Shown here one piece after another: positions 15,650-22,284 of a stretch of 22,284 nucleotides of DNA (the first letter of the stretch is position 1; each line of letters opens with the position of its first letter). The notes below the pieces were generated by a model. That model was not told the DNA's origin and searched no databases. It worked only from the letters and a program-made list of their open reading frames with translations. Origin of the DNA: CAZNPL01 sp964574815 (lineage in GTDB: Bacteria > Planctomycetota > Phycisphaerae > UBA1845); assembly GCA_964574815.1 (NCBI GenBank), contig CAZNPL010000059.1:1-22284 (forward strand), written 5' to 3'. A program made the position numbers and the translations under genes.

Positions 15650-15810
15650 CACCTCGCCGGACAACCGCGGGCGGCGTGATCAGAACTGCGTTGCTTCTAG
15701 AGCGGGCGAGAATCACCGGGAGTTCGTGGGAGGCTGGTTAGGGGCTCTCAGCCCGCTTGAGGTGAACCTGCATCGCTCGCGCGCGCCGCTGTGCTCGTCG
15801 CCCCGGCGCC

Positions 15811-15838
15811 TTCCAATCAGGCGAAACGAGCGTAGAAT
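15811..15838 (+). promoter_or_regulatory. candidate promoter of the membrane coiled-coil gene
   Basis: TAGAAT (15833-15838) matches five of six bases of the -10 consensus, with TTCCAA (15811-15816, a weak three of six) 16 bases upstream. The leader would be about 65 bases. The 260-base gap after the metallopeptidase stop holds nothing else that I can support, including no clear terminator. Confidence 0.33.
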
Positions 15839-15909
15839 GACGGTGTGACTGCGTCCGTGGTGACGCTTGACGAACGTCGCCCACTCACTCGACGAAAGGC
15901 CAACCGCAA

Positions 15910-17838
15910 GTGACCCGAGTTCTACCGATTCTCCTGATGGCTGCGGCGGTGCCCTTGATTTTTTGCGCCGCCTATTTCGCGTCGTCATTGCTCGTCTCCG
16001 ACCGGGCCGCCGTCATGGCGGAAGCGGACCGGCACCTCGAGCGGGCTCGGCGCCTTCTCATCAAATACAGCCACAACCAGGAACGACTGGCGTCTATCCT
16101 GGCGGACCTCGAACGACGCGGCGTCAACATCACGCCCGACCGTGGTGAGATCGAGCCGCTCCTGGAAACGGACCGCTCACTTATCGAGGAGGCCAACGAA
16201 ACACTGAGGGCCCGCGCCAGAGACGAGGCCGCCGTCAAACTTCGGGAGTTGGAGGAACGTTTTCAGGCCGCCGGCGGATCCGTAGATGGCGACGTTGTCG
16301 CCCCGGCCACCCTCGGCGGCTCACTGGCGCAGATGAGCCGTGCGGTGGCCGACGCCTTACGAGCTCGAGACGCCGTTGTCCAGGAAAACGAGCGGTTCCT
16401 GAACGAGGCCTTGGGTGTCGTTGACCAGGCCTTGTCCGTGACACATGGAAGCGTAAGCGGCGATGTTCACCCGCAGGCCAGCCGTCTGAAGGGAATCATC
16501 CTGATGGCGCAGTCGGGCGTAGACTACCGCGAAGCCGTACGCCTCCGCGAACGCAGTCAGGAGCCGAGGCGTCGTTTCGTAGAGGTGGTTGCCCAAGCGC
16601 GGCAACTCGCCGTCGAGCAGACACTCGCCGAACAATCCGGTGTAAGCGACCGGCTGGAAACACTGCGGAAGGACGCCGACGAGATCCGCGGCACTCTGGC
16701 GAATCTGCGAGAAAACGTTCAGACCCTCGATGCAGTCATCGCCGATATCGAGCGGCGAATCGCCGCCGCGCAGGAAAAGGCCAGGAATGCGCGCCGTGCA
16801 ATGGAGGAGCTCCACGACAAGGGCGTCGATCTGCTCGACTCGGACGGATTCGAGGAATTTGCAGCAGGGTATTCAGAGCTTTCCGAGACCTACCGGCAGG
16901 GTATAGCCGAGGCCCATCGGCTCGAATTTGGTACATTGAGGAACGCGCAAATCGACGAAACCGGCGATTATCTTCGTGGCGAATTCGTACCGGCCACCCC
17001 GGATGAGGAGATCGAAATCCAGCGCGGCCTGGTCGACTACCGGCACGAGCGGGCGGTCACCGCGCTCAGCATCGAGCGATACCTACAAGCACTCGAAGAC
17101 GTCACGACGAACATTTCCGAATTCGAGTCTCTTCTTGCGCGATACGAGCAGGCTGCCTCCGAGGCCGCGGCCGAATTGGAGAACGTTCGTGAACAGGCCG
17201 CGAGTGCCTATCGGCTGACGCTCGAGCGATCGAGCGCCAGCGACGAAGCGTTCGAGCAGTCGGCGCGCAAGGCACGCGGCGCGCTGGCCGCATTCAAAGC
17301 AGCCGTTCAGGCCACCAATGACTACACACGCTCGGCGCGCGACCGAATAAGCGGTGCTTCGCCCGCCGTACAGGAGCGATCGCCGTTCAAGCTTCTTTCC
17401 GAGGACGAGTGGCTCACCGGCCAGGCAAGCAACGAGTTGGCGCAGGCGTATTACGTGCTTGCCTCGATCCTCGCGCACCAGCACGAGACTGCTGAAGAAG
17501 ATCGAATCATGGCCATCGTGGCTCGCGCCGAGTTGGGGATTGATGAAGCCGATCCCGACGCGTTCGCAGCCGTCAGCGAAGCCGCCCGCGCCGATGCCGT
17601 TGAAGCGGCCCGGAGCGCCGTGCGTGAGCTCGAGAAAGCGGGCCGCAGTCTGGACAACAACTGGACCGTCGCCGCTCAGGCCGGTGCCGCCCACTATCTG
17701 CTCGCCGTGCTGGAAAACCCGGCCCATCTGGAGACGGCACTCGCCAACTACGAGGCAGCCGTTCAGAATCGGGAGGACGAGCCGTTCGCCCACGCGATCG
17801 TGGACCGAAAGGAGCAGCTGCAGGATCGGGTGCGCTAG
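15910..17838 (+). CDS. membrane-anchored coiled-coil protein of unknown function
   Basis: 642 residues starting at GTG 15910; the preceding AAGG about 10 bases upstream is a weak ribosome site. Residues 4-28 are a single hydrophobic segment (PILLMAAAVPLIFCAAYF) after one Arg, so the protein is either anchored in the membrane or exported. No lipobox precedes the Cys. The rest is almost entirely helical and charged, with long stretches suited to coiled coils at about 30-330 and 380-480. The region from about 490 to the end, with AQAYYVLASILAHQ and AAQAGAAHYLLAVLENP, looks like degenerate TPR-type helical pairs. I recognise no catalytic motif. The sigma factor gene follows 275 bases later with its own promoter, so the two need not be linked. 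A scaffold at the cell envelope is a guess. Confidence 0.85.
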   Translation: MTRVLPILLMAAAVPLIFCAAYFASSLLVSDRAAVMAEADRHLERARRLLIKYSHNQERLASILADLERRGVNITPDRGEIEPLLETDRSLIEEANETLRARARDEAAVKLRELEERFQAAGGSVDGDVVAPATLGGSLAQMSRAVADALRARDAVVQENERFLNEALGVVDQALSVTHGSVSGDVHPQASRLKGIILMAQSGVDYREAVRLRERSQEPRRRFVEVVAQARQLAVEQTLAEQSGVSDRLETLRKDADEIRGTLANLRENVQTLDAVIADIERRIAAAQEKARNARRAMEELHDKGVDLLDSDGFEEFAAGYSELSETYRQGIAEAHRLEFGTLRNAQIDETGDYLRGEFVPATPDEEIEIQRGLVDYRHERAVTALSIERYLQALEDVTTNISEFESLLARYEQAASEAAAELENVREQAASAYRLTLERSSASDEAFEQSARKARGALAAFKAAVQATNDYTRSARDRISGASPAVQERSPFKLLSEDEWLTGQASNELAQAYYVLASILAHQHETAEEDRIMAIVARAELGIDEADPDAFAAVSEAARADAVEAARSAVRELEKAGRSLDNNWTVAAQAGAAHYLLAVLENPAHLETALANYEAAVQNREDEPFAHAIVDRKEQLQDRVR

Positions 17839-17904
17839 GGTAATTCCGAGTTTACTTATTACGCTGACATGGGAAGAAGCGTCTCATTTGATTCTCCGTG
17901 GGGC

Positions 17905-17954
17905 GGCCATCGTTGACTGTGGATATGGCCACTGACGATAATGTAGCAGTCAGT
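17905..17954. promoter_or_regulatory. inverted repeats overlapping the sigma-gene promoter (possible operator)
   Basis: GGCCAT (17905-17910) pairs with ATGGCC (17925-17930), and ACTGAC (17931-17936) pairs with GTCAGT (17949-17954) across the -10 box. TGACTG (17914-17919) also has its complement CAGTCA at 17948-17953. Such arms around both promoter boxes are typical of a repressor or autoregulator site, but no binding protein is identified. Confidence 0.35.
17913..17942 (+). promoter_or_regulatory. sigma-70 promoter upstream of the sigma factor gene
   Basis: TTGACT (17913-17918) and GATAAT (17937-17942), each five of six bases to consensus, lie 18 bases apart. This is the best promoter match I found in the window. 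Transcription would start near 17949 and leave a leader of about 165 bases before the GTG at 18114. Repeated TGACTG/CAGTCA half-sites surround it. Confidence 0.5.
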
Positions 17955-18096
17955 CGGGGGCATCTGCGCCCAGCCCGGTGATTTTGGCCGCGGGCTGACG
18001 CAAGTTGGGGGGGAGCGGACCGGGTCGGCCGTGGCTGGCCGTGCCGAGGCGCCTAAAATCCTACGTGGGAAGAACTTAGTAGCCGTCCCGGACAGC

Positions 18097-18105
18097 GGGA
18101 GAGGG
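18097..18105 (+). promoter_or_regulatory. Shine-Dalgarno site for the sigma factor
   Basis: GGGAGAGGG ends 8 bases before the GTG start at 18114 and supports that start. Confidence 0.65.
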
Positions 18106-18113
18106 CCCCGAGC

Positions 18114-19793
18114 GTGAGATTCAATTATCTGAACACAGATCTGGGCGAGCTTGCTCACCAGCTCACGCTATCGCCCCGCCACCTGCGTCCCCGTCAGATT
18201 GAGGGTATCGAGCGGGTTCTGGACCTGTGCGATCCCCGCAAGGACTATCCGTACGACTGGGTGTGCTTTCATATCACCGGTCGCAAGCCCTATAAGCCGA
18301 ACCAGAGATCCCACGTCACCGGTAAGGAGCTGACCGCCGACCTGCCCACGCTGGCCGAGCAGATCACGCGACGAGGAGCGCCGGACTTGTCGGACCTGCC
18401 GGGCGAGTATCTGACGCACGAGGCGTTGTCCGCCGAGCTGGAGGTGAGCACGAAGACGATTCGTCGCTGGCGGCGCCGAGGGCTGATGGGGTTGCGGGCG
18501 GTCGGCGACGACGGAGTGGCCCGGCTCGTGTTCTCGAGCAGGGCGGTGGACCGCTTTAAGAAGCGCAACAAGAAGCTGATTCAGCGCGGTGCGTCGTTCA
18601 AGCTGCTGACCGAGGCCGAGAAGGATCATATCGTTGAATTGGCGCGCGACCTGCTCGCTCAGAAGCGGCAGAAGCTCCATGTTGTGGCCAAGGCGGTGGC
18701 CGAGGCCACGGGGCGGGCGGTCGAGACGGTGCGCTACACGCTTCGACAGTACGACACCGCGAATCCTGAGCAGGCGCTGTTCGCCCGGGACGGCGAGCCG
18801 GTGGTGTCGCAGCGACACCTGGCGATCTGGCGATCGTTCAAGCGGGGCGAAACCGTCAAGACGATCGCGCGGGCGCACGAGTGCGACGCTGATTCGATCC
18901 TGTCGGTGATTCGCGAGATGCAAGCGCGGATCCTGAAGGATACTCCGATCGAGTACGTGGATCACGAGCTGTTCCACACGCCGGATGCCGACGTGCGGAT
19001 CCTGGCGGCTCCGCGGCCTGCGTCGGACGACGGCGACAAGGCGCCCCGGCGGGTCCCGCGCGACCTTCCGGCCTACCTGCGGACGCTTTATGATATTCCG
19101 TTGCTCACGGCGGATCAGGAGGCCGATCTCTTCCTGCGTTACAACTATCTCCGGTTCAAGGGCGCTCGCGCCGCCGAGCGGATGGACGTTTACGCGGTCC
19201 CCCAGAAGGAGCTGGACGAGGCACACGAACTGCTGAAGCGGGCCGAGGCGATCAAGAACGAGATCGTCCAGGCCAACCTTCGGCTGGTGGTGAGCATTGC
19301 CAAGCGGCACATGGGGCGCGAGCATAACCTGTTCGAACTGATCAGCGACGGGAACATGTCGCTGATGCGGGCGGTGGAGAAGTTCGACGTCTCGATGGGA
19401 AACAAATTCAGCACGTACGCCAGTTGGGCGATCATGAAGAACTTCGCCCGCAGCGTGCCCGAGCAGTACTACATGTCGCGGAGATTCGTCACCGGCCAGG
19501 ACGAGATGCTTGACGCGGCCGCGGCCGAGCAGGTCGAGGAAGCATCCCCGAGCGACGTGGAGACGGTTCGGGCGGCGCTGGGTGATGGTCTGGACCAGCT
19601 CACTGAGCGGGAGCGGGTCATCGTCAAGCACCACTTCGGTCTGGCGGGTGCGCGTGGTGGGCCGAGCACGCTGGACGAGCTCGGCAAGCGTTTCGGGGTG
19701 ACCAAGGAGCGCGTCCGGCAGATCGAGAAGCGCGCCATCGCCAAGCTACGTGAAGTTCTCTCCCCCTCGTTGCTCGAAGCCTTCGCAGACTAA
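18114..19793 (+). CDS. sigma-70 family RNA polymerase sigma factor with long N-terminal DNA-binding-like extension
   Basis: 559 residues from GTG 18114. It directs RNA polymerase to promoters. Region 1.2 is at about 316-350 (RDLPAYLRTLYDIPLLTADQ), region 2 at 386-447 (NLRLVVSIAKRH, FELISDGNMSLMRAVEKFD, KFSTYASWAIMKNFARSV) and region 4 at 490-550 (LTERERVIVKHHFGL, LGKRFGVTKERVRQIEKRA). Between regions 2 and 4 there are only about 40 residues, so regions 3.0/3.1 seem to be absent; TGQDEMLDAAA may be a remnant of 3.2. The first 300 residues are not a usual sigma 1.1. They contain a MerR-like helix-turn-helix (LTHEALSAELEVSTKTIRRW, about 100-119) and two further helix-turn-helix-like stretches near 185-213 and 236-270. 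Region 2.4 reads WAIMKN where housekeeping factors have WWIRQA, so it is probably an alternative, lineage-specific sigma. Confidence 0.92.
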   Translation: MRFNYLNTDLGELAHQLTLSPRHLRPRQIEGIERVLDLCDPRKDYPYDWVCFHITGRKPYKPNQRSHVTGKELTADLPTLAEQITRRGAPDLSDLPGEYLTHEALSAELEVSTKTIRRWRRRGLMGLRAVGDDGVARLVFSSRAVDRFKKRNKKLIQRGASFKLLTEAEKDHIVELARDLLAQKRQKLHVVAKAVAEATGRAVETVRYTLRQYDTANPEQALFARDGEPVVSQRHLAIWRSFKRGETVKTIARAHECDADSILSVIREMQARILKDTPIEYVDHELFHTPDADVRILAAPRPASDDGDKAPRRVPRDLPAYLRTLYDIPLLTADQEADLFLRYNYLRFKGARAAERMDVYAVPQKELDEAHELLKRAEAIKNEIVQANLRLVVSIAKRHMGREHNLFELISDGNMSLMRAVEKFDVSMGNKFSTYASWAIMKNFARSVPEQYYMSRRFVTGQDEMLDAAAAEQVEEASPSDVETVRAALGDGLDQLTERERVIVKHHFGLAGARGGPSTLDELGKRFGVTKERVRQIEKRAIAKLREVLSPSLLEAFAD

Positions 19794-19883
19794 CTCATTG
19801 TACATCGTTGGCGTCCCGGCAAAGCGGCGACTTGTTCGGCGCGGTGCGTTCGTCGGTGACGCGTGAGCGTTGCTGAGCCGTAC

Positions 19884-20816
19884 TCAGGCGGTCGATTCGA
19901 TCAACGACTGCTTCTCCCGTTCGAGGCGGTCGAGTTCGGCCTGGAGGGCGGCGATCTTCTCTTGTACGGCGTCGACGACCTGGCGTACGTCATCCTCGAT
20001 CGGAAACGTAGCCCGGCGGTCGCGGACGGCTGAACCGATCCGGCCGGAGGCCAACTGGACGCAGAGCCCCTCCATGGCACCGGTGAGGCGGACGAGCTCC
20101 ACGTCGGCATCGGTGCCGCCGGAGGCATCCAATTCGGACAAGCGTCGGTGGAGCTCTTCGATGCCCTGGTGTACGCGTTGGACCGCGGGCCTGGCCGCCT
20201 GAGCCTGAGCGGCGTTCCACACGCCGCCGACCACATCCACGGCAGGCAGACGCTTCTTGCGCGTGCGGCTCAGCGCCCGGCTCATGTTGTCCACTCTTTG
20301 GAGCGCGGCCTCGGCGCACTCGAGCGTCATGCGGGCCTTGTCCGCCTGCTGCCGGACGGCGGTCTGGTGCTGGACGAGGGATTGGAGGGCGGCGGTCTTG
20401 TCATCGCCGCGGTTGAGGATGGCCTGTTCGGCGCCGGCGAGGAGAGCGGCGTACTCTGATTCGGCGTCGCCGGCAGCGTCGATCCGGGAGCGGATGTCCT
20501 CGAGCCGGCGCTGCATGGACTCGACTGATTTGGTCAGTTCGGCGACCTGCTGCTGCAACTCGTACTGTTGTTCGCGCAAGCGCTCGATCCTGTCCTGGGG
20601 ATTGCTGAAGAGGTTCTGGAAGGCTCCGAGGAAGCCGGGGTTTTCCGCGCTCTCGATCTCGGCGGCGAGCTCGTCAACGCAGGCCTGGAGGTATTCGAGC
20701 CGATAAGCGTCGGCCTTAAGCCGGTCCGCCACGCCGACCTGCTCGGTCATCAGGCCGGCTCGGGCCTCGAGCTGCTGCTTTACTTCGTGCAACCGTGTGC
20801 CGGGGTTCACATCCAT
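19884..20816 (-). CDS. soluble coiled-coil protein of unknown function
   Basis: 310 residues; ATG at 20816 preceded by AGGAG-type sequence (20824-20828 on the complement) at 7 bases, a strong ribosome site. No signal peptide or membrane segment is visible. The protein is mostly Glu/Gln/Arg/Leu helix with heptads at about 5-60, 75-130 and 270-305 (for example ERLREQQYELQQQVAELTKS). A less charged, basic middle reads SRTRKKRLPAVDVVGG near 185. I recognise no family. It lies convergent to the sigma gene with 90 bases between the stops, where I see no hairpin terminator. It runs in the same direction as the methyltransferase gene, 186 bases downstream of it. A cytoplasmic structural or adaptor role is only a guess. 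Confidence 0.82.
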   Translation of the reverse strand: MDVNPGTRLHEVKQQLEARAGLMTEQVGVADRLKADAYRLEYLQACVDELAAEIESAENPGFLGAFQNLFSNPQDRIERLREQQYELQQQVAELTKSVESMQRRLEDIRSRIDAAGDAESEYAALLAGAEQAILNRGDDKTAALQSLVQHQTAVRQQADKARMTLECAEAALQRVDNMSRALSRTRKKRLPAVDVVGGVWNAAQAQAARPAVQRVHQGIEELHRRLSELDASGGTDADVELVRLTGAMEGLCVQLASGRIGSAVRDRRATFPIEDDVRQVVDAVQEKIAALQAELDRLEREKQSLIESTA

Positions 20817-20965
20817 TGGAATGCTCCTGGGCTGTCGCTGACGAGAAAGCTGGCCGACTCAACCTACCTGTCGGCTTGAACCTGCTGCGGCTTGACGGGA
20901 TGTCAGACCGTGGATCGCACGGCGGCGGTGGCCATCGCCTCGGGCGGGCCTCTATCGGACGCGCC

Positions 20966-20991
20966 GGGATGGCGGGGGGGGGCTGGGCGGG
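20966..20991 (+). other. G-quadruplex-like motif in the gap between the methyltransferase and coiled-coil genes
   Basis: Four runs of three or more G (20966-20968, 20974-20982, 20985-20987, 20989-20991) with loops of one to five bases fit the usual G4 pattern. The G-rich strand is opposite to the coding strand of both neighbours, so their mRNA would be C-rich here. It may be no more than composition. Long G-runs are also prone to sequencing error. Confidence 0.4.
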
Positions 20992-21002
20992 ACTCGGCGG
21001 TG

Positions 21003-22190
21003 TCAGTGTTTTTGCATGGCGATAATCGACTCTTTGGGGGCGACGTTGGTGAGGGTTCCGAAGCGGCGTCCTGAGGGGACGACGTTGCGGGCCACTCGCA
21101 GTTCGCGTACGTCGAAGCCGGCTTCTGCGGCTTGTTCGGCGAGGATGACGTCGGTGGGGATGTGGACGTCCTTAAGGCGGGCGCCGGCGATGATGATCCA
21201 GCACGGAGCGCCGGGAGCGAGGACGCACTCGAGGGAGCCAAGGGTCCGAAACATGTCGGCGAAGTAGATTCGGACGACGCCGGCCAAGCGGGGCTCGCCG
21301 ATGTGTTCCAGTACAGCGGCGGCCTCTTCGGCGGCCCGGCCGGCGGCGGTGGCGGAGAGGTCGGGCGGGCCGGGGGCGGCTGCTGCGGCGCGGGGGTGGG
21401 CGGGCACCTGGCGGGGGCCGGGGCGCTTTACTTTACGGTTATAACACCAGTGGGCCAACACCTTTTCGAAAGGGCTGGTGATCTTCGTGTAGTCGTGGCG
21501 GGAGAGGTAGGGCGGTGAGGTGAGGATTCCGCCGATTGATCCGTCGGCGATGAAGTCGAGGGTGCGGCCATCGCCCTGGATGACCGGGTTGGGTAGCGGC
21601 AGCGGGTTGCGGACATCCTCGCGCATGATTGCGAGGGTGTCGTTGAAGGCGTCGGTGACGGACGGGGCGTGCTTGTTGACCTTGCCCTCGGCGGTGAGAC
21701 GGGAGGCGACCGCGCAGATCAGGGCGGCACGGTGGATGGGTTCGGCGAGGCGGGGTGCGATTTCGTGCCAGGTGTTGCAGTCGGTCAGGTCGGGCGGGTC
21801 GGGGATGTTGCGGACGGCCTTGCAGCGGGTGACGAAGGCCGTGGCCAGCAGGGGGTCGACGCCGAGGGCACGGATGCCCTGGCGGGCGCACTCGGTGACG
21901 AATGTGCCGGTTCCGGTGAAGGGGTCGAGCAGCCAGGGGGTCGTTGTGCGGCCGTGAAGGTCGTTTTCGTGGATGAATCGGCGGACGAGTTCGGGGGAGA
22001 AGGCCTGTTTGAAGACGAGCCAGCGGTGGAAGGGTTCTTTGCGGGCGTCGCGGGCGGTGACGAGCGGGGCCAAGTGGTGGTCGCGTTGCGTCTGGCGGAA
22101 CCAGGCGCGTTCGAGGTGTTCGCGGGCCTCGGTGGGCTCGCCGGGGATGCGGGTGCGGGAGAAGTCGCGTTTTCTTCTTCGTCCTCTCAT
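21003..22190 (-). CDS. orphan SPPY-type methyltransferase, probably DNA (cytosine-N4 or adenine-N6)
   Basis: 395 residues from ATG 22190. It should transfer a methyl group from S-adenosylmethionine to an amino group, most likely on DNA. The cofactor motif DPFTGTGT is at 89-96 and the catalytic TSPPYLSRHDY at 224-234. Motif I precedes motif IV, the alpha/gamma order. SPPY rather than DPPY is usual for N4-cytosine enzymes. The segment FHRWLVFKQAFSPELV (54-69), just before motif I, is like other SPPY-type enzymes in my memory. An Ala/Pro-rich linker sits at about 262-292, where a target-recognition part may lie. The frame runs on to a GTG at 22247; neither start has a clear ribosome site, and ATG 22190 begins a basic, native-looking N-terminus (MRGRRRKRDF). 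No nuclease is adjacent, so it looks like an orphan. An RNA substrate is an alternative. Confidence 0.82.
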   Translation of the reverse strand: MRGRRRKRDFSRTRIPGEPTEAREHLERAWFRQTQRDHHLAPLVTARDARKEPFHRWLVFKQAFSPELVRRFIHENDLHGRTTTPWLLDPFTGTGTFVTECARQGIRALGVDPLLATAFVTRCKAVRNIPDPPDLTDCNTWHEIAPRLAEPIHRAALICAVASRLTAEGKVNKHAPSVTDAFNDTLAIMREDVRNPLPLPNPVIQGDGRTLDFIADGSIGGILTSPPYLSRHDYTKITSPFEKVLAHWCYNRKVKRPGPRQVPAHPRAAAAAPGPPDLSATAAGRAAEEAAAVLEHIGEPRLAGVVRIYFADMFRTLGSLECVLAPGAPCWIIIAGARLKDVHIPTDVILAEQAAEAGFDVRELRVARNVVPSGRRFGTLTNVAPKESIIAMQKH

Positions 22191-22250
22191 GGCGGGGTTA
22201 TGGTAGGTGGCCCGGGCTGGTGGTGCGAGGGGGGTGAAGAGAGGCACGGA

Positions 22251-22282
22251 GGGGGAAGGGGCAGGGACGAAGGGACGGGGGG
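22251..22282 (+). other. G-rich tract upstream of the methyltransferase gene
   Basis: Five G-runs (GGGGG, GGGG, GGG, GGG, GGGGGG) with loops of two to five bases lie just 5' of the methyltransferase, within a purine-rich stretch that reaches the window end. It fits the G4 pattern on the plus strand. A promoter for the methyltransferase should lie here or beyond the edge, but I can see no clear boxes. Confidence 0.4.
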
Positions 22283-22284
22283 AC

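Noticed and set aside
12404..15664. Very long antisense reading frame opposite the metallopeptidase (1086 codons)
   Set aside because: It mirrors the metallopeptidase reading frame and has no domain, signal peptide or ribosome site. Its composition is that expected from GC-rich antisense DNA.
1..22247. A single restriction-modification system made from the nuclease-like fragment and the methyltransferase
   Set aside because: They lie at opposite ends, about 20 kb apart, with unrelated genes between. The nuclease piece looks truncated.

Overview
The window is about 22 kb of GC-rich DNA. It most likely comes from a planctomycete, probably a Phycisphaerae-like lineage. The evidence is the very large secreted proteins built from 'DCNxNGxPDECD' calcium-type repeats, the 'GACC...' and 'GDCCD...CC..VC...SCC' cysteine modules, an Asn/Asp/Gly spacer, a dockerin-like pair of EF-hands, and a sigma-70 factor with a long N-terminal extension. 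This taxonomic placement is inference from family knowledge. I did not find an rRNA, tRNA, CRISPR array, transposase or phage gene.

Layout. (1) Positions 1-351, minus strand: the 3'-running fragment of a restriction-endonuclease-like (Mrr/PDDEXK type) gene that leaves the window. It abuts the stop codon of smc and lacks a convincing start. (2) 349-3933, minus: a complete smc gene for the chromosome condensation ATPase. (3) 3934-4502: divergent intergenic region with candidate promoters in both directions. (4) 4503-9755, plus: a 1750-residue secreted protein with a beta-helix/choice-of-anchor-Q type head, about 20 calcium-type repeats, a dockerin-like pair, and a C-terminal third made of seven cysteine-rich modules with a period of about 104 residues. 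(5) 10127-15649, plus: an 1840-residue secreted M6-like metallopeptidase with PKD, thrombospondin-3-like, Asn/Asp/Gly spacer and di-cysteine repeats, and a C-terminal Cys + hydrophobic + Arg tail. (6) 15910-17838, plus: a membrane-anchored coiled-coil protein of unknown function. (7) 18114-19793, plus: a sigma-70 factor with about 300 N-terminal residues carrying several helix-turn-helix-like stretches and no recognisable region 3. (8) 19884-20816, minus: a soluble coiled-coil protein. (9) 21003-22190, minus: an orphan SPPY-type, probably DNA, methyltransferase.

How they fit together. SMC, the sigma factor and the methyltransferase act on DNA or transcription inside the cell. The two giant proteins are exported and probably belong to the cell surface. 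They lie in tandem but each has its own ribosome binding site and a 371-base gap between them, so co-transcription is not shown. Nothing here forms a clear classical operon. The most unusual items are the tandem cysteine-module array, the metallopeptidase with an altered zinc-site spacing and a possible sorting tail, and the sigma factor architecture with a promoter flanked by repeated half-sites.
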